This document shows, piece by piece, positions 29,101 to 36,549 of a stretch of DNA of 64,000 nucleotides. Position numbers and translations under genes: made by a program. The stretch lies in assembly GCA_019739225.1 (NCBI GenBank), contig JAHHDT010000005.1, positions 372,001 to 436,000 on the forward strand. Direction: 5' to 3'. Origin of the DNA: Aquamicrobium sp. (lineage in GTDB: Bacteria; Pseudomonadota; Alphaproteobacteria; Rhizobiales; Rhizobiaceae). Positions within the stretch are counted from its first letter, which is position 1; every line of letters starts with the position of its first letter. The notes beneath the pieces are model-generated. The model was given only the letters and a program-made list of their open reading frames with translations, had not been told where the DNA came from and did not search any database.

Positions 29101-29226
29101 CTCCTCGACCTCCGGATACTGGCGCACCTGGAGGTTGAAGAGACCCTGGAAGCCCAGGAGCAGGATCATGATGCCCAGCACCGTCGACAGGACGGGCCGG
29201 CGAATGAAGATGTCGGAGAAGCTCAT
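26146..29226 (-). CDS. RND multidrug efflux permease (HAE1/AcrB-like)
   Basis: A 1026-residue inner-membrane drug/proton antiporter of the full AcrB length. It begins MSFSDIFIRRPVLSTVLGIM and shows the RND landmarks: first TM helix then a large periplasmic loop with VTSQSRPSASVVSVQM, the TM4 proton-relay acidic pair in AIGLVVDDAIVVVENIHRH, and the repeated C-terminal half with FINIYTQVGLITLIGLITKHGILMVEFAN. It overlaps the adaptor gene by 4 bp, and the pair lacks an outer-membrane channel gene nearby, so it must use one encoded elsewhere. Substrates are unknown. Confidence 0.95.
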   Translation of the reverse strand: MSFSDIFIRRPVLSTVLGIMILLLGFQGLFNLQVRQYPEVEETVITITTVYPGASAELIQGFITAPISSAVATTENVDYVTSQSRPSASVVSVQMKLGSNPDIALTEVMSKVQQVRSQLPSEAEDPTIVKGTGMQFATMYLALQNPNMTNEQVTEYIERVIRPRMSTIPGVAEVQIMGAANYAMRVWVDPVRLAARGMTAAEVMNAINSANFLAAPGKTKNEFVTYSVTMESTLQNPEAFGQLPLKAAGDDVVRLRDVAEVELAAESSDMVVTFNGQPGTFIGVFPTPAANPLDTASAVLDELPAIQASLPEGMTLTMMYNATEQISASIREVFTTISEAVVIVIVIILLFLGSFRSVLMPIVTIPLSLIGVCFALFALGYSINLLSLLAMVLAIGLVVDDAIVVVENIHRHIEEGLEPRQAAFVGMKEITGPVVAMTITLAAVFAPLAFIGGLTGSLFREFAMTLAGAVVISGLVALTITPMMSARLLKRGGHSRFQQIVDNTFDRVSARYERLVHGSLNYRPVTVLIVLVLVGLTGFMFMKTSSELAPEEDEGALFSLVTAPPYATTEYTKMYTDQMRALTEDLPELDANFSIVGFGGQTNSGISVWALKDWAERERSQKEIQQDIQARLSGIAGVEALVFAPPSLPGAGGGLPISLVIQSTGDPSQVYEVAEQVRQEAQASGRFIVVQNSLAFNAQQVVITVDRDRAAALNLPVRDIGSTLSLLVGGGAIAQFDRDSNSYDIIMQVPQEYRENPERLGDFFVRSATGQMVPLSAVVTISTGVSAAAIEQFNQLNSATISALPLPGVTTGDGLALIEDIARPLLPDGFFIDYSGQSRLEIEQGNTIVIAFALAVVVIYLVLAAQFESFRDPFIIMMTVPLSIFGAMLPLNLGLSTLNIYTQVGLITLIGLITKHGILMVEFANQQREAHGLDRFEAIVASAKVRLRPILMTTAAMSLGVVPLIVASGAGAAARFSMGLVIFTGLIIGTMFTLFVVPMFYTFISRKEMGQVQGDAPQPQAAPAAE

Positions 29227-30413
29227 TTCGAGGCCGCCTGTGTGTCCGCCTGTCCTGCAGGATCGATGGTGTTGTCGATGGCGACCGGCGTGCCGTTGTT
29301 GAGGCGGTTCTGACCGGCGGTCACAACCATCTCGCCGCCTTCGAGGCCGGACACGATCTCGACCTGGCTGCCGGACCTGCGTCCCACCGTCACGAAGACC
29401 TGCCGCGCCTCGAGCTTTTCTTCCTCACCTTCGGCCTCGGCCTGTTCTTCGCCTTCGGGCTGTTCCTGGCCTTCTGCCTCGGCTTGCTCGTCACCTTCGG
29501 CTTCAGGCTTGCGCGCGACATAGACATAGTCGCCGTAAAGGCTCGTCACGACGGCCGTCTGCGGCAGCGCGATGACGTCGTCCTCCTGCGGCATGTCGAC
29601 ATAGATGCGCGCGAACTGGCCCGGGGTCAGGCGCTCGTCCGGATTCTCGATCGCCGCGCGCACCGACACCAGACGGCTGGACGGGTCGACCTTCGGATCG
29701 ATGCCCACGATCTCGCCGGTCAGCTCGTTGTCGTCGCCATCCACGGTCAGGCGCACCGGCTGGCCGATGCTGAGCTGGCTCAGCCGCTGCTCCGGCACGG
29801 TGAAGTCGGCGCGCATCGTTTCCAGGTCCTGCAGCGTCACCACGCTGGTTCCCGGCGACAGATACTGGCCGATGTCGACGCGCGGGATACCGACGGTCCC
29901 GGCAAAGGGCGCGCGCAACTGCTTCTGCTGCAGCACCGCTTCGAGCTTTTCGGCCTGCGCGCCGGACGCGGCGGCCGCGGCCTCCGCGGCCTGCAGCGAC
30001 ACCGTCGAGCCGACGCCGCGCTGCTGCAGTTCGATCGCGCGGTCGAGCGCCTGCTTGTCGAGATCGGCCTGGGTGCGTGCGGCGAACAGGTCGGCCCGCT
30101 GCACGGCATCATCGAGCTGCACCAGCACCTCGCCCTGCTCGACCCGCTGGTTGGCGCTAAAGTGCAACTCCTTGACGATGCCCGTCGTCTCCACCGTCAG
30201 GTCCACGCCCCGGATCGCGTTGACCGTTCCGATCGCATCGATCGACGGGGTCCACGATTCCGGCTTGACCTCCACCGTGGAGACTGTGACGGTCGCAACC
30301 GGCATGTTGGCGAAGAAATTCTCGATCGCCTGATCGCGGAACATGTTGAATCCGACCACACCTGCCGCAAGGACAGCCAGCAGTACGATTGCGATGAGGA
30401 GGCGCTTGATCAT
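29223..30413 (-). CDS. RND efflux periplasmic adaptor (membrane fusion protein)
   Basis: A 396-residue adaptor. An N-terminal anchor (MIKRLLIAIVLLAVLAAGVV) precedes the lipoyl/barrel-sandwich and alpha-hairpin regions (DLTVETTGIVKELHFSANQR, VEQGEVLVQLDDA, LRAPFAGTVGIPRVDIGQYL), then the beta-barrel and membrane-proximal domain. Residues about 303–333 are a highly acidic Glu/Ala/Gln low-complexity insert (EAEGDEQAEAEGQEQPEGEE) within the membrane-proximal region, unusual for this family. The stop overlaps the RND gene start by 4 bp. It is divergent from a TetR gene with a shared operator, which most likely represses it. Confidence 0.92.
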   Translation of the reverse strand: MIKRLLIAIVLLAVLAAGVVGFNMFRDQAIENFFANMPVATVTVSTVEVKPESWTPSIDAIGTVNAIRGVDLTVETTGIVKELHFSANQRVEQGEVLVQLDDAVQRADLFAARTQADLDKQALDRAIELQQRGVGSTVSLQAAEAAAAASGAQAEKLEAVLQQKQLRAPFAGTVGIPRVDIGQYLSPGTSVVTLQDLETMRADFTVPEQRLSQLSIGQPVRLTVDGDDNELTGEIVGIDPKVDPSSRLVSVRAAIENPDERLTPGQFARIYVDMPQEDDVIALPQTAVVTSLYGDYVYVARKPEAEGDEQAEAEGQEQPEGEEQAEAEGEEEKLEARQVFVTVGRRSGSQVEIVSGLEGGEMVVTAGQNRLNNGTPVAIDNTIDPAGQADTQAASK

Positions 30414-30504
30414 GGGTCTTGGGCTTTCTAGCTGGAACCGACGAGCGGAGGCGACGGCATCCCGAGGAACGGCCGCAATAATAACCTTGCAAATCGAGGG
30501 CGAT

Positions 30505-30533
30505 CTACTGTACCGTCTGGACGGTATTGTCAA
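30505..30533 (-). promoter_or_regulatory. Candidate promoter of the RND efflux operon
   Basis: On the minus strand a perfect TTGACA is followed after 17 bp by CAGTAG, a weak -10. The TetR-type palindrome lies exactly in the spacer, the expected arrangement for steric repression. Confidence 0.45.
30511..30526. promoter_or_regulatory. Palindromic operator for TetR regulator of the efflux pump
   Basis: TACCGTC and GACGGTA are perfect 7-bp arms around TG, with further outer symmetry (AC…GT). It sits between the divergent TetR and adaptor genes and inside the spacer of the candidate efflux promoter. Confidence 0.65.
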
Positions 30534-30550
30534 CCCCGATTGTAGGTGAA

Positions 30551-31105
30551 ATGGCAGAGAAACGACCCAACACCAGGCAGCGTCTCCTTGAAGCGGCGGC
30601 GGAAATCTCCCGTGAATCGGGAGCCGGCAGCCTGTCCCTCGACGCCGTCGCCGCGCGAGCCGGCACATCCAAAGGCGGACTTCTCTATCATTTTCCCACG
30701 AAAGCCGCGCTCATGGAAGGCGTGGTGGAGATGTTCGTCTCCTCCTTTGCGGAAACCCTGTCGACGCGCGCTGCCGAAAAGCAGGACGAACCCAACGGCC
30801 TCGCCGAAGCCTATCTCGAGCTTTTCGTGGAAGACCACGATTGCAGCAAGCCGCCGCCCTCCGGCCTGCTGGCGGCACTTGCCGAGAACCCGGATTTCCT
30901 AAAGCCCGTACGGCGCTTCGAGCGCGAGCTGCTCGACCGCATGAAGGAAAACAGCGCCGATCCGGCGCTGTCGATCGTCATCTTCCTGGTCGCGCTGGGC
31001 GTGCGCAATTCGGCCCTCATCAGCCTCGATGTACTGACCGACGAGGAGTTCCACCTCGTCACCGAGAGGCTCAAGAAGCTGCTGGAAGCCCAGCCGGACC
31101 AGTAA
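30551..31105 (+). CDS. TetR-family regulator of the RND efflux operon
   Basis: A 184-residue protein with an N-terminal TetR domain (TRQRLLEAAAEISRESGAGSL, LDAVAARAGTSKGGLLYHFP) and a helical ligand-binding domain that fits the TetR C-terminal family with PSGLLAALAENPDFL. The ATG follows TAGGTGAA; an upstream GTG in frame would start inside the operator region and is less likely. It is divergent from the adaptor gene across 137 bp holding a perfect operator palindrome, so autoregulation together with pump repression is expected. Confidence 0.9.
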   Translation: MAEKRPNTRQRLLEAAAEISRESGAGSLSLDAVAARAGTSKGGLLYHFPTKAALMEGVVEMFVSSFAETLSTRAAEKQDEPNGLAEAYLELFVEDHDCSKPPPSGLLAALAENPDFLKPVRRFERELLDRMKENSADPALSIVIFLVALGVRNSALISLDVLTDEEFHLVTERLKKLLEAQPDQ

Positions 31106-31112
31106 CGCGCCT

Positions 31113-32489
31113 TCAGCCGCCGTAGCGACGCGCTAGCACGTCCTCGATGGCGCGGATGCCCTGCGCCTCGCCGCCCACCGGGCAATGGGGCCGTTCCACC
31201 GGGCTCCAGCCGAAGACGTCGAAATGCGCCCAGCTTGCCGCCTTCTCGACGAAGCGGCGCAGGAACAGGGCTGCCGTCACCGCACCTGCAAAGCCGTCCG
31301 GCGTCACGTTGTTGAAGTCGGCGACCTTGGAAGCGAGCTTCCTGTCATAAGGCGTCCACAGCGGCATGCGCCACAGCGGATCGGCCGTCCGCATCGAGGC
31401 TTCGGCGAGGTCGGAGGCGAACGCCTCGTCGTCGGTGAAAAAGGGCGGCAGGTCGGGCCCGAGCGCCACCCGCGCGGCACCCGTCAACGTCGCCATGTCG
31501 ATCAACACCTGCGGCTCCTCCTCGTCGGCGAGCGCCAGCGCGTCGGCGAGCACCAGCCGGCCTTCCGCGTCGGTGTTGCCGATCTCCACCGTCGGCCCCT
31601 TGCGGCTCTGGAGCACGTCGCCCGGCCGGAAGGCGTTGCCCGCGATGGAGTTCTCGACTGCCGGCACCAGCACGCGCAACCTCACCTTCAGGCCGGCCGC
31701 CATGATCATCGACGCAAGGCCGAGCACGTTTGCGGCCCCGCCCATGTCCTTCTTCATCAGCAGCATGCCGGAGGCCGGCTTGATGTCGAGCCCGCCGGTG
31801 TCGAAGCAAACGCCCTTGCCCACCAGCGTCACCTTGGGCGCGCCCTTCGGCCCCCATGTGAGGTCGACGAGCCGCGGCGCCTGCGCGGATGCGCGTCCCA
31901 CGGCGTGGATCATCGGGAAGTTTTTCTTCAGGAGATCGTCGCCGGCAATCACCTTCACGCTCGCCTTGTGCGCCTTGGCCAGCTTGCGCACGGCCGCCTC
32001 CAGCGCGTCAGGGCCCATGTCGCCCGCCGGCGTGTTGATGAGGTCGCGCACGAGGTAGACCGCATCGGCCCGGCGCTGCACCGCCGCTAGGTCCGAGCCG
32101 TCGGCAACGGCGAATTCCAGTCTGGGTGTCTCGTTCTTGCGATAGCGGGAGAAGCTGTAGCCACCCAGCGCCAGACCCAGTGCCGCCAGTTCCGGTTCCT
32201 CGACCTGCCCGGCAAACCGCCATGCCCCATCGGGAAGCTGGCGCGCGAGTGTTCCCGTTTCCAGCGGCGCGAAGCCGCCGCGCTCGGCGGCCACACCGAA
32301 CAGCGCGCCGGCTACGGCGCCACCTTCGCCCGGCAGCACCAGCAGCTTGCCCGCCTGCCCCGAAAACCCGTTTGCCGCCGCCCAGGCGCGAAACCGGTCG
32401 TCGAGTTCGAGCTGCTCGAAACCCTGCTTGGTGACAAGGTGGACGGGACGGGCATCGCGCGCGGGCTTTTCAGTCAGTTTCAGCGGCAT
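31113..32489 (-). CDS. Leucyl aminopeptidase family protein (M17)
   Basis: A 458-residue cytoplasmic di-metal exopeptidase. The M17 signature NTDAEGRLVLADAL is intact, and metal-ligand segments VGKGVCFDTGGLDIKPASGMLLMKKDMGG and DMATLTGAARVALG are present. The N-terminal 130 residues form the usual macro-like hexamer-contact domain but are shorter than in PepA, which is typical of the alphaproteobacterial 'leucyl aminopeptidase family' branch. It converges with the TetR gene across only 7 bp. In relatives it lies next to the NlpC/P60 peptidase for murein peptide recycling. Confidence 0.93.
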   Translation of the reverse strand: MPLKLTEKPARDARPVHLVTKQGFEQLELDDRFRAWAAANGFSGQAGKLLVLPGEGGAVAGALFGVAAERGGFAPLETGTLARQLPDGAWRFAGQVEEPELAALGLALGGYSFSRYRKNETPRLEFAVADGSDLAAVQRRADAVYLVRDLINTPAGDMGPDALEAAVRKLAKAHKASVKVIAGDDLLKKNFPMIHAVGRASAQAPRLVDLTWGPKGAPKVTLVGKGVCFDTGGLDIKPASGMLLMKKDMGGAANVLGLASMIMAAGLKVRLRVLVPAVENSIAGNAFRPGDVLQSRKGPTVEIGNTDAEGRLVLADALALADEEEPQVLIDMATLTGAARVALGPDLPPFFTDDEAFASDLAEASMRTADPLWRMPLWTPYDRKLASKVADFNNVTPDGFAGAVTAALFLRRFVEKAASWAHFDVFGWSPVERPHCPVGGEAQGIRAIEDVLARRYGG

Positions 32490-32627
32490 GGACTAGACTT
32501 CCTGATGCCGGACGGAACGCGGGCGCCGGTGCCGGCGCCTTAACCGTCCGTTAGGGTTAACAGACTATTGCTCGTCTCTGCACAGGCCCCATCGCGGGGC
32601 GCGGAACGGCATGGAGACACGGTGCAG

Positions 32628-33443
32628 ATGTTGACCAACCGCGAGACGAACGCAACGGGAAAACAGCTTCGCACCGCTGCGGCCGCGATCGTGCTGGCGC
32701 TGGCGGTTGGCGGTTGCGCCACCAAGGACCGGATCACGACCGGTTCTGTCAGCCGTCCGTCCTCCGCCCCCGTCGAGACCATGTCGACGCAGCAGCTCGC
32801 GTCCGAGGCGCAGACGCTGGGCCAGATTTACGCCAAGAACCCCAAGGACGTGAACACGGCGATGCGTTATGCCTCCGTCCTGCAGATGAACGGTCGTACC
32901 GACCAGTCGCTCGCGGTGATGCGCAAGCTTGCGATCGACTATCCGAAGGAACGCCAGGTGCTGGCGGCCTACGGCAAGGCGCTCGCGGCGGCGGGCGAGC
33001 TGGAGCCGGCGCTCGACGCCGTGCGCCGCGCCCAGACACCTGAATATCCAGACTGGAAGCTCGTTTCGGCCGAGGCAGCGATCCTCGACCAGCTCGGCAA
33101 GCCGCAGGAGGCCCGCCAGCTTTATCGCCGCGCGCTCGAGATGAAGCCCGGCGAACCCTCCATCCTGTCCAACCTCGGCATGTCGCATCTGCTTGAAGGC
33201 GACCTCAAGACGGCCGAGAACTACATGCGACAGGCCGTCGAGACGCAGGGCGCCGACAGCCGCGTGCGCCAGAACCTTGCCCTCGTCGTCGGCCTGCAGG
33301 GGCGCTTCAAGGAAGCCGAAGAGATCGCCAGCCGCGAACTCTCGCCCGACCAGGCCCAGGCCAACGTCGCCTACCTGCGCTCCATGCTCTCCCAGCAGAA
33401 CGCCTGGAACCAGCTCGAGCAGGAAGAAAAGAACACCAACTGA
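32628..33443 (+). CDS. Tetratricopeptide-repeat lipoprotein (TadD-like)
   Basis: A 271-residue protein with a lipoprotein signal peptide (TAAAAIVLALAVGGC, acylated Cys near residue 30) and three to four TPR units (for example YGKALAAAGELEPALDAVRRA, AAILDQLGKPQEARQLYRRALEMKPGEPS, NLGMSHLLEGDLKTAENYMRQAVE). Such proteins resemble TadD pilus-assembly scaffolds, but no tad genes are near, so a general scaffold role is more careful. An in-frame GTG two codons earlier has better spacing to GGAG and may be the real start. Family B repeats follow directly. Confidence 0.85.
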   Translation: MLTNRETNATGKQLRTAAAAIVLALAVGGCATKDRITTGSVSRPSSAPVETMSTQQLASEAQTLGQIYAKNPKDVNTAMRYASVLQMNGRTDQSLAVMRKLAIDYPKERQVLAAYGKALAAAGELEPALDAVRRAQTPEYPDWKLVSAEAAILDQLGKPQEARQLYRRALEMKPGEPSILSNLGMSHLLEGDLKTAENYMRQAVETQGADSRVRQNLALVVGLQGRFKEAEEIASRELSPDQAQANVAYLRSMLSQQNAWNQLEQEEKNTN

Positions 33444-33468
33444 CGGCGCCGGCATCCGCCGTTCCCAT

Positions 33469-33705
33469 CGTCATCCCGGCAAAGGGAGCGAAGCGACCGC
33501 CGAGCCGGGACCCATTGGTCCGAAAATCGTCAAGCATGGCCCGGCTCTCGCCCCGACACGCGCCACCACCGCACCGAGCACCCACCACCCGGCCGTGCTG
33601 CTCAACAGGTCCCGGGTCGGCCCTTGCTTCGCGCGGTCGTCCGGAATCACGCCTTCCTTGGAGACGAGAGCAGGCGTCGGTGCTGGTCGCCAGCTTCCCG
33701 GATAG
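33469..33705. repeat. Terminal-inverted-repeat element, family B (copy 3)
   Basis: Begins GTCATCCCGGCAAAGGGAGC with inner GGGACCCATTGGTCCGAAAA. The right arm is degenerate (CAACAGGTCCCGGG, then CTTCCCGGATAG). It fills the gap between the convergent TPR and nudC genes and touches the nudC stop. Confidence 0.65.
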
Positions 33706-34647
33706 CTAACCGTGTTCGGCCCAGGCCCGGATGAGGTGGTTGGCGATGGCGCCGTCGGGTGGGACGCCGAGGCCGTCGGGATGGGCGCCGGCGATCATGG
33801 TCAGCACCTCGTCGCGTGCGAACCAGCGGCAATCCTCGAGTTCCTTGCCATCGAACGCGATGTCGTCGTTGAGCGCCTCGCCAAAGCAGCCGATCATCAG
33901 CGAGTGCGGAAACGGCCATGGCTGGCTGGCGTGGTAGGCAACGCGGCCGAGGCGGATGCCCGATTCCTCCAGCGTCTCGCGCCGAACCGCGTTCTCGATC
34001 GTCTCGCCGGGCTCGATGAAGCCGGCGAGGCACGAATACATGCCGGGCGCGAAATGCGGGCTGCGGCCGAGCAGGCACATGTCCTGCCTGACCGTCAGCA
34101 TGATGGCGACAGGATCGGTGCGCGGGAAATGCTCGGCCCCGCAGGCGGCGCAGGAGCGCTTGTAGCCGCCGATGCGCGTCTGCGTTTCCGCGCCGCACCG
34201 ACCGCAGAAGCGGTGATTGCGGTTCCACGCAAGAAGGGCGGCCCCCTGCGCCAGTTCGCCAAGCATGTCGGGGCCGATCAGGCCCTGCACATAGACCGAG
34301 CGATGGTCGATGGCCTTGATGCGTTCGGGCAGGTCGTCGGGCTCGATCGCGCCCGGCGCCATCACCACGGGGCCATCTTCCGACAGGCCCAGAAGCACGC
34401 CGTCGCCGAGTTTGGCGCCCATGTCCCGCGCTTCGGCCAGGGCGAAATACGGATCGAAGCCGGAACCGTTCAGCTTGAGATAGAGCCGGCCGCCGCGCGT
34501 CTGCATGATGCGCAGGCGCGGATCGGCGAGCGCAACCTCCAGCGCTTCGTCAGTGCGGTTTTCCGACTGGCGGTCGATCCGGTTGCCGGCAAAGCCGACA
34601 AACTGGCTCGGCTCGCGCTCGGGCGCTGAAAACAGAAAAAAGCTCAT
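33706..34647 (-). CDS. nudC: NAD(+) diphosphatase
   Basis: A 313-residue Nudix hydrolase that splits NAD(H) and can remove NAD caps from RNA. A four-Cys zinc ribbon is visible (CGRCGAETQTRIGGYKRSCAACG) ahead of the Nudix box GFIEPGETIENAVRRETLEESGI, which has the full GX5EX7REUXEEXGU pattern. The NudC-specific motif SQPWPFPHSLM follows the box. The HIT gene lies 15 bp upstream on the same strand, so the two nucleotide hydrolases are likely co-transcribed. No strong ribosome-binding site is visible. Confidence 0.95.
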   Translation of the reverse strand: MSFFLFSAPEREPSQFVGFAGNRIDRQSENRTDEALEVALADPRLRIMQTRGGRLYLKLNGSGFDPYFALAEARDMGAKLGDGVLLGLSEDGPVVMAPGAIEPDDLPERIKAIDHRSVYVQGLIGPDMLGELAQGAALLAWNRNHRFCGRCGAETQTRIGGYKRSCAACGAEHFPRTDPVAIMLTVRQDMCLLGRSPHFAPGMYSCLAGFIEPGETIENAVRRETLEESGIRLGRVAYHASQPWPFPHSLMIGCFGEALNDDIAFDGKELEDCRWFARDEVLTMIAGAHPDGLGVPPDGAIANHLIRAWAEHG

Positions 34648-34662
34648 CGGGGAAACTGGATC

Positions 34663-35085
34663 CTATGGCGAGAGCGCCGACCTTATCGTGTCGACGAAGC
34701 GGTGCAAATCCTCGCGGCGGTAGGGCTCGCGGTTCCCGAAACCCCAGACCGGGCCGGGCCATGCGGGATCGCCTTCGTTGCGCGCGACAAGATGCACGTG
34801 GAGCTGCGGCACGACGTTGCCCAGCGCGCCCATGTTGATCTTGCGGCAGCCCGTCACGCGCTTGAGCGCCTGGCTGACCATGTTGATCTCGAAGGTGAGC
34901 ATGGTCTGGTCGAGCGGCGTGAGTTCGTGCAGTTCGATGACGCCCGGACGCTGCGGCACCAGCATCAGCCATGGCCAGCGGCGGTCGTCCATCAGCCGCA
35001 ATTCGCACAGACCCAGCCACATCAGCGGGCAGGTATCGCGCTCTATGCGCGGATCGAGTTCGAATCCGGCCGGCACGGCGGGCAT
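34663..35085 (-). CDS. HIT-family nucleotide hydrolase/transferase
   Basis: A 140-residue histidine-triad protein. The active-site stretch is QLHVHLVAR: the catalytic middle His and the last His are present, and the first position of the triad is Gln, as in a rhizobial branch of the family. The start MPAVPAGFELD was chosen; the frame is open upstream but those residues resemble non-coding sequence. Members act on dinucleoside polyphosphates or AMP-linked substrates. It lies just upstream of nudC, which fits a nucleotide clean-up pair. Confidence 0.88.
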   Translation of the reverse strand: MPAVPAGFELDPRIERDTCPLMWLGLCELRLMDDRRWPWLMLVPQRPGVIELHELTPLDQTMLTFEINMVSQALKRVTGCRKINMGALGNVVPQLHVHLVARNEGDPAWPGPVWGFGNREPYRREDLHRFVDTIRSALSP

Positions 35086-35192
35086 GGCGTTTCCTCTTTT
35101 TGTCGTTCCTGCGGAGGCTAGAGGCGCGGTCCCCCGGCTGCAAGCGAATCGTGCCGGCTTGGCCGTCCTGCGGAAAGAATGTTCGCGGGGTG

Positions 35193-35221
35193 TTGACTTA
35201 ATATACACGGTAATGCATATA
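35193..35221 (+). promoter_or_regulatory. Candidate promoter of the ArsR–SRPBCC pair
   Basis: TTGACT and CATATA are separated by 17 bp. ATATACACGGT and its partial repeat ATATACACAGT follow at the -10, just before the start codon, and may be the ArsR operator. The -10 is only 8–10 bp from the start, implying a very short leader. Confidence 0.45.
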
Positions 35222-35228
35222 CACAGTC

Positions 35229-35564
35229 ATGCAATTAGATGCTTTCCAGACACTGGCCGACCCCACCCGCCGCCGCATCGTCGAGGCGCTGCTTGGCGGC
35301 GAGCGGCAGGTCAACGACATCGTCGAGGATGCGGGGGTCCACCAATCCGGAGTCTCGCGACATCTGAAAATCCTGAACGAAGCTGGCTTCGTGGTGATGC
35401 GGCCGGACGGGCAGCGCCGGCTCTATTCGTTGAAGCCGGAGCCGTTTCGCGAACTCGACCAGTGGCTGGCGCAGTATCGCAGCCTGTGGGAGGCGCGGCT
35501 CGATCGCTTCGCCGCCGCACTCGAAGTTCGGCAAAAAGCCACAAGAAAGGAACCGGAAACATGA
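35229..35564 (+). CDS. ArsR-family regulator
   Basis: A 111-residue winged-helix protein of the type that regulates SRPBCC partners: AFQTLADPTRRRIVEALLGG, then the recognition region VNDIVEDAGVHQSGVSRHLKIL and wing DGQRRLYSLKPEPF. No Cys metal site is visible. It overlaps the next gene by 4 bp (ATGA), a very common ArsR–AHSA1 arrangement. A direct-repeat motif near the -10 may be its binding site. Confidence 0.9.
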   Translation: MQLDAFQTLADPTRRRIVEALLGGERQVNDIVEDAGVHQSGVSRHLKILNEAGFVVMRPDGQRRLYSLKPEPFRELDQWLAQYRSLWEARLDRFAAALEVRQKATRKEPET

Positions 35565-36046
35565 ACGACAGGGCAAACATCGTCATCGAACGCACCTATG
35601 CGGCTGAGCCCGAGGAATTGTGGGGCCTGTGGACGACGAAGGCCGGTTTCGAATCGTGGTGGGGGCCGCAGGGGTTCCGCTCCGATGTCCACAAGATCGA
35701 GGCGCGCCAGGACGGCGCACTGCACTACGACATGGTGGCGGATGCGCCGGAGGTGGTGGCGGAGATGGCAAAGCTGGACAGGCCGCCTTCCCATGGGATC
35801 AGAGGCACCTTCAGCGAGTTCAAGCCGCACGAACGCCTCGTGCTCAGCCAAATCATCGACTTCCTGCCGGGCGTGGAGCCCTACAACAGTACCATCGAAG
35901 TGGAATTCTTTCCCGCCGGCGAGGGGCATGTCCGCATGGTCGTGACACTGTGGCCGATGCACGACACCGAGACATCCGCCATGCAGAAGGAAGGTTTCCT
36001 GAGCCAGCTCTCCAAGCTCGACGAGCGTTATGGCTGGACGGGTTAG
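35561..36046 (+). CDS. SRPBCC (AHSA1-like) domain protein
   Basis: A 161-residue START/Bet v1-like protein with the AHSA1 pattern: VIERTYAAEPEELWGLWTTKAGFESWWGP near the start, HYDM strand, GTFSEFKPHERLVLSQIID, and the closing helix AMQKEGFLSQLSKLDERYG. The family binds hydrophobic ligands, but none can be named. It is translationally coupled to the ArsR gene. A family A repeat begins about 100 bp downstream. Confidence 0.9.
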   Translation: MNDRANIVIERTYAAEPEELWGLWTTKAGFESWWGPQGFRSDVHKIEARQDGALHYDMVADAPEVVAEMAKLDRPPSHGIRGTFSEFKPHERLVLSQIIDFLPGVEPYNSTIEVEFFPAGEGHVRMVVTLWPMHDTETSAMQKEGFLSQLSKLDERYGWTG

Positions 36047-36144
36047 GCCGCGCGGCGGCGAGGCATCATGATCGGAACGGGCGTTCGCTTGATGCTGCCG
36101 CGTGACGACAGAGCTCCGGACTCGGGTGAGGAGGGAGCCTTCAT

Positions 36145-36273
36145 CCCGTCATTCTCGGGCTTGTCCCGAGAATCTGCCGGGGTTGGTGGGTTTGCTGCCC
36201 GGGTGCGGCCACGGTCCAAAGATGTGGAATCTCCGTTCCGCGCAGATTCTCGGGACAAGCCCGAGAATGACGG
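36145..36273. repeat. Terminal-inverted-repeat element, family A (copy 2)
   Basis: The same 129-bp length and layout as the element at 2433–2561: TTCTCGGGCTTGTCCCGAGAA at the left, its complement at the right, and a similar spacer. It lies between the SRPBCC gene and the promoter of the SRP RNA. Confidence 0.8.
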
Positions 36274-36291
36274 GCCGTGACAACGCTCCCC

Positions 36292-36320
36292 TTGCATTCG
36301 CAGCGCGAATTGCCGATATG
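36292..36320 (+). promoter_or_regulatory. Candidate promoter of the SRP RNA gene
   Basis: TTGCAT and GATATG are separated by 17 bp and lie about 6 bp before the predicted 5' end of the RNA. Confidence 0.5.
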
Positions 36321-36325
36321 GGGAT

Positions 36326-36424
36326 TGGGAGGTTGGTGGTGGACGAGCCACTCGCCAACCGGGTCAGGTCCGGAAGGAAGCAGCCCTAACGAGCCACGGC
36401 ACGGGTCATCGTGCCAGCCTCCCA
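36326..36424 (+). ncRNA. ffs: Signal recognition particle 4.5S RNA (small type)
   Basis: A roughly 99-nt RNA recognised by the near-universal SRP helix 8 core GGTCAGGTCCGGAAGGAAGC followed by AGCCC. The outer ends pair (TGGGAGG with CCTCCCA), and the intermediate segments form the long hairpin typical of bacterial 4.5S RNA. Ends are set from pairing and could be a few bases off. With Ffh it targets membrane proteins. It stands just upstream of dnaX, its usual place in alphaproteobacteria. Confidence 0.95.
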
Positions 36425-36549
36425 CCCTTCCCCCATCCATCGGGCCCCATCCACAGGAGACCATGGAACGGAGCGGTTGACGCCGCCGGTTCGCGGGGGC
36501 GAAACTCGATACTTCGGTGCCGCCGCCGCAGGGAGCTGGTTCAAGCGTC

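Noticed and set aside
26188-29313. A 1041-codon open frame on the plus strand
   Set aside because: It is the antisense of the RND permease and adaptor start. The predicted product is His/Arg/Asp-rich with no family pattern, as expected for the complement of a GC-rich gene.
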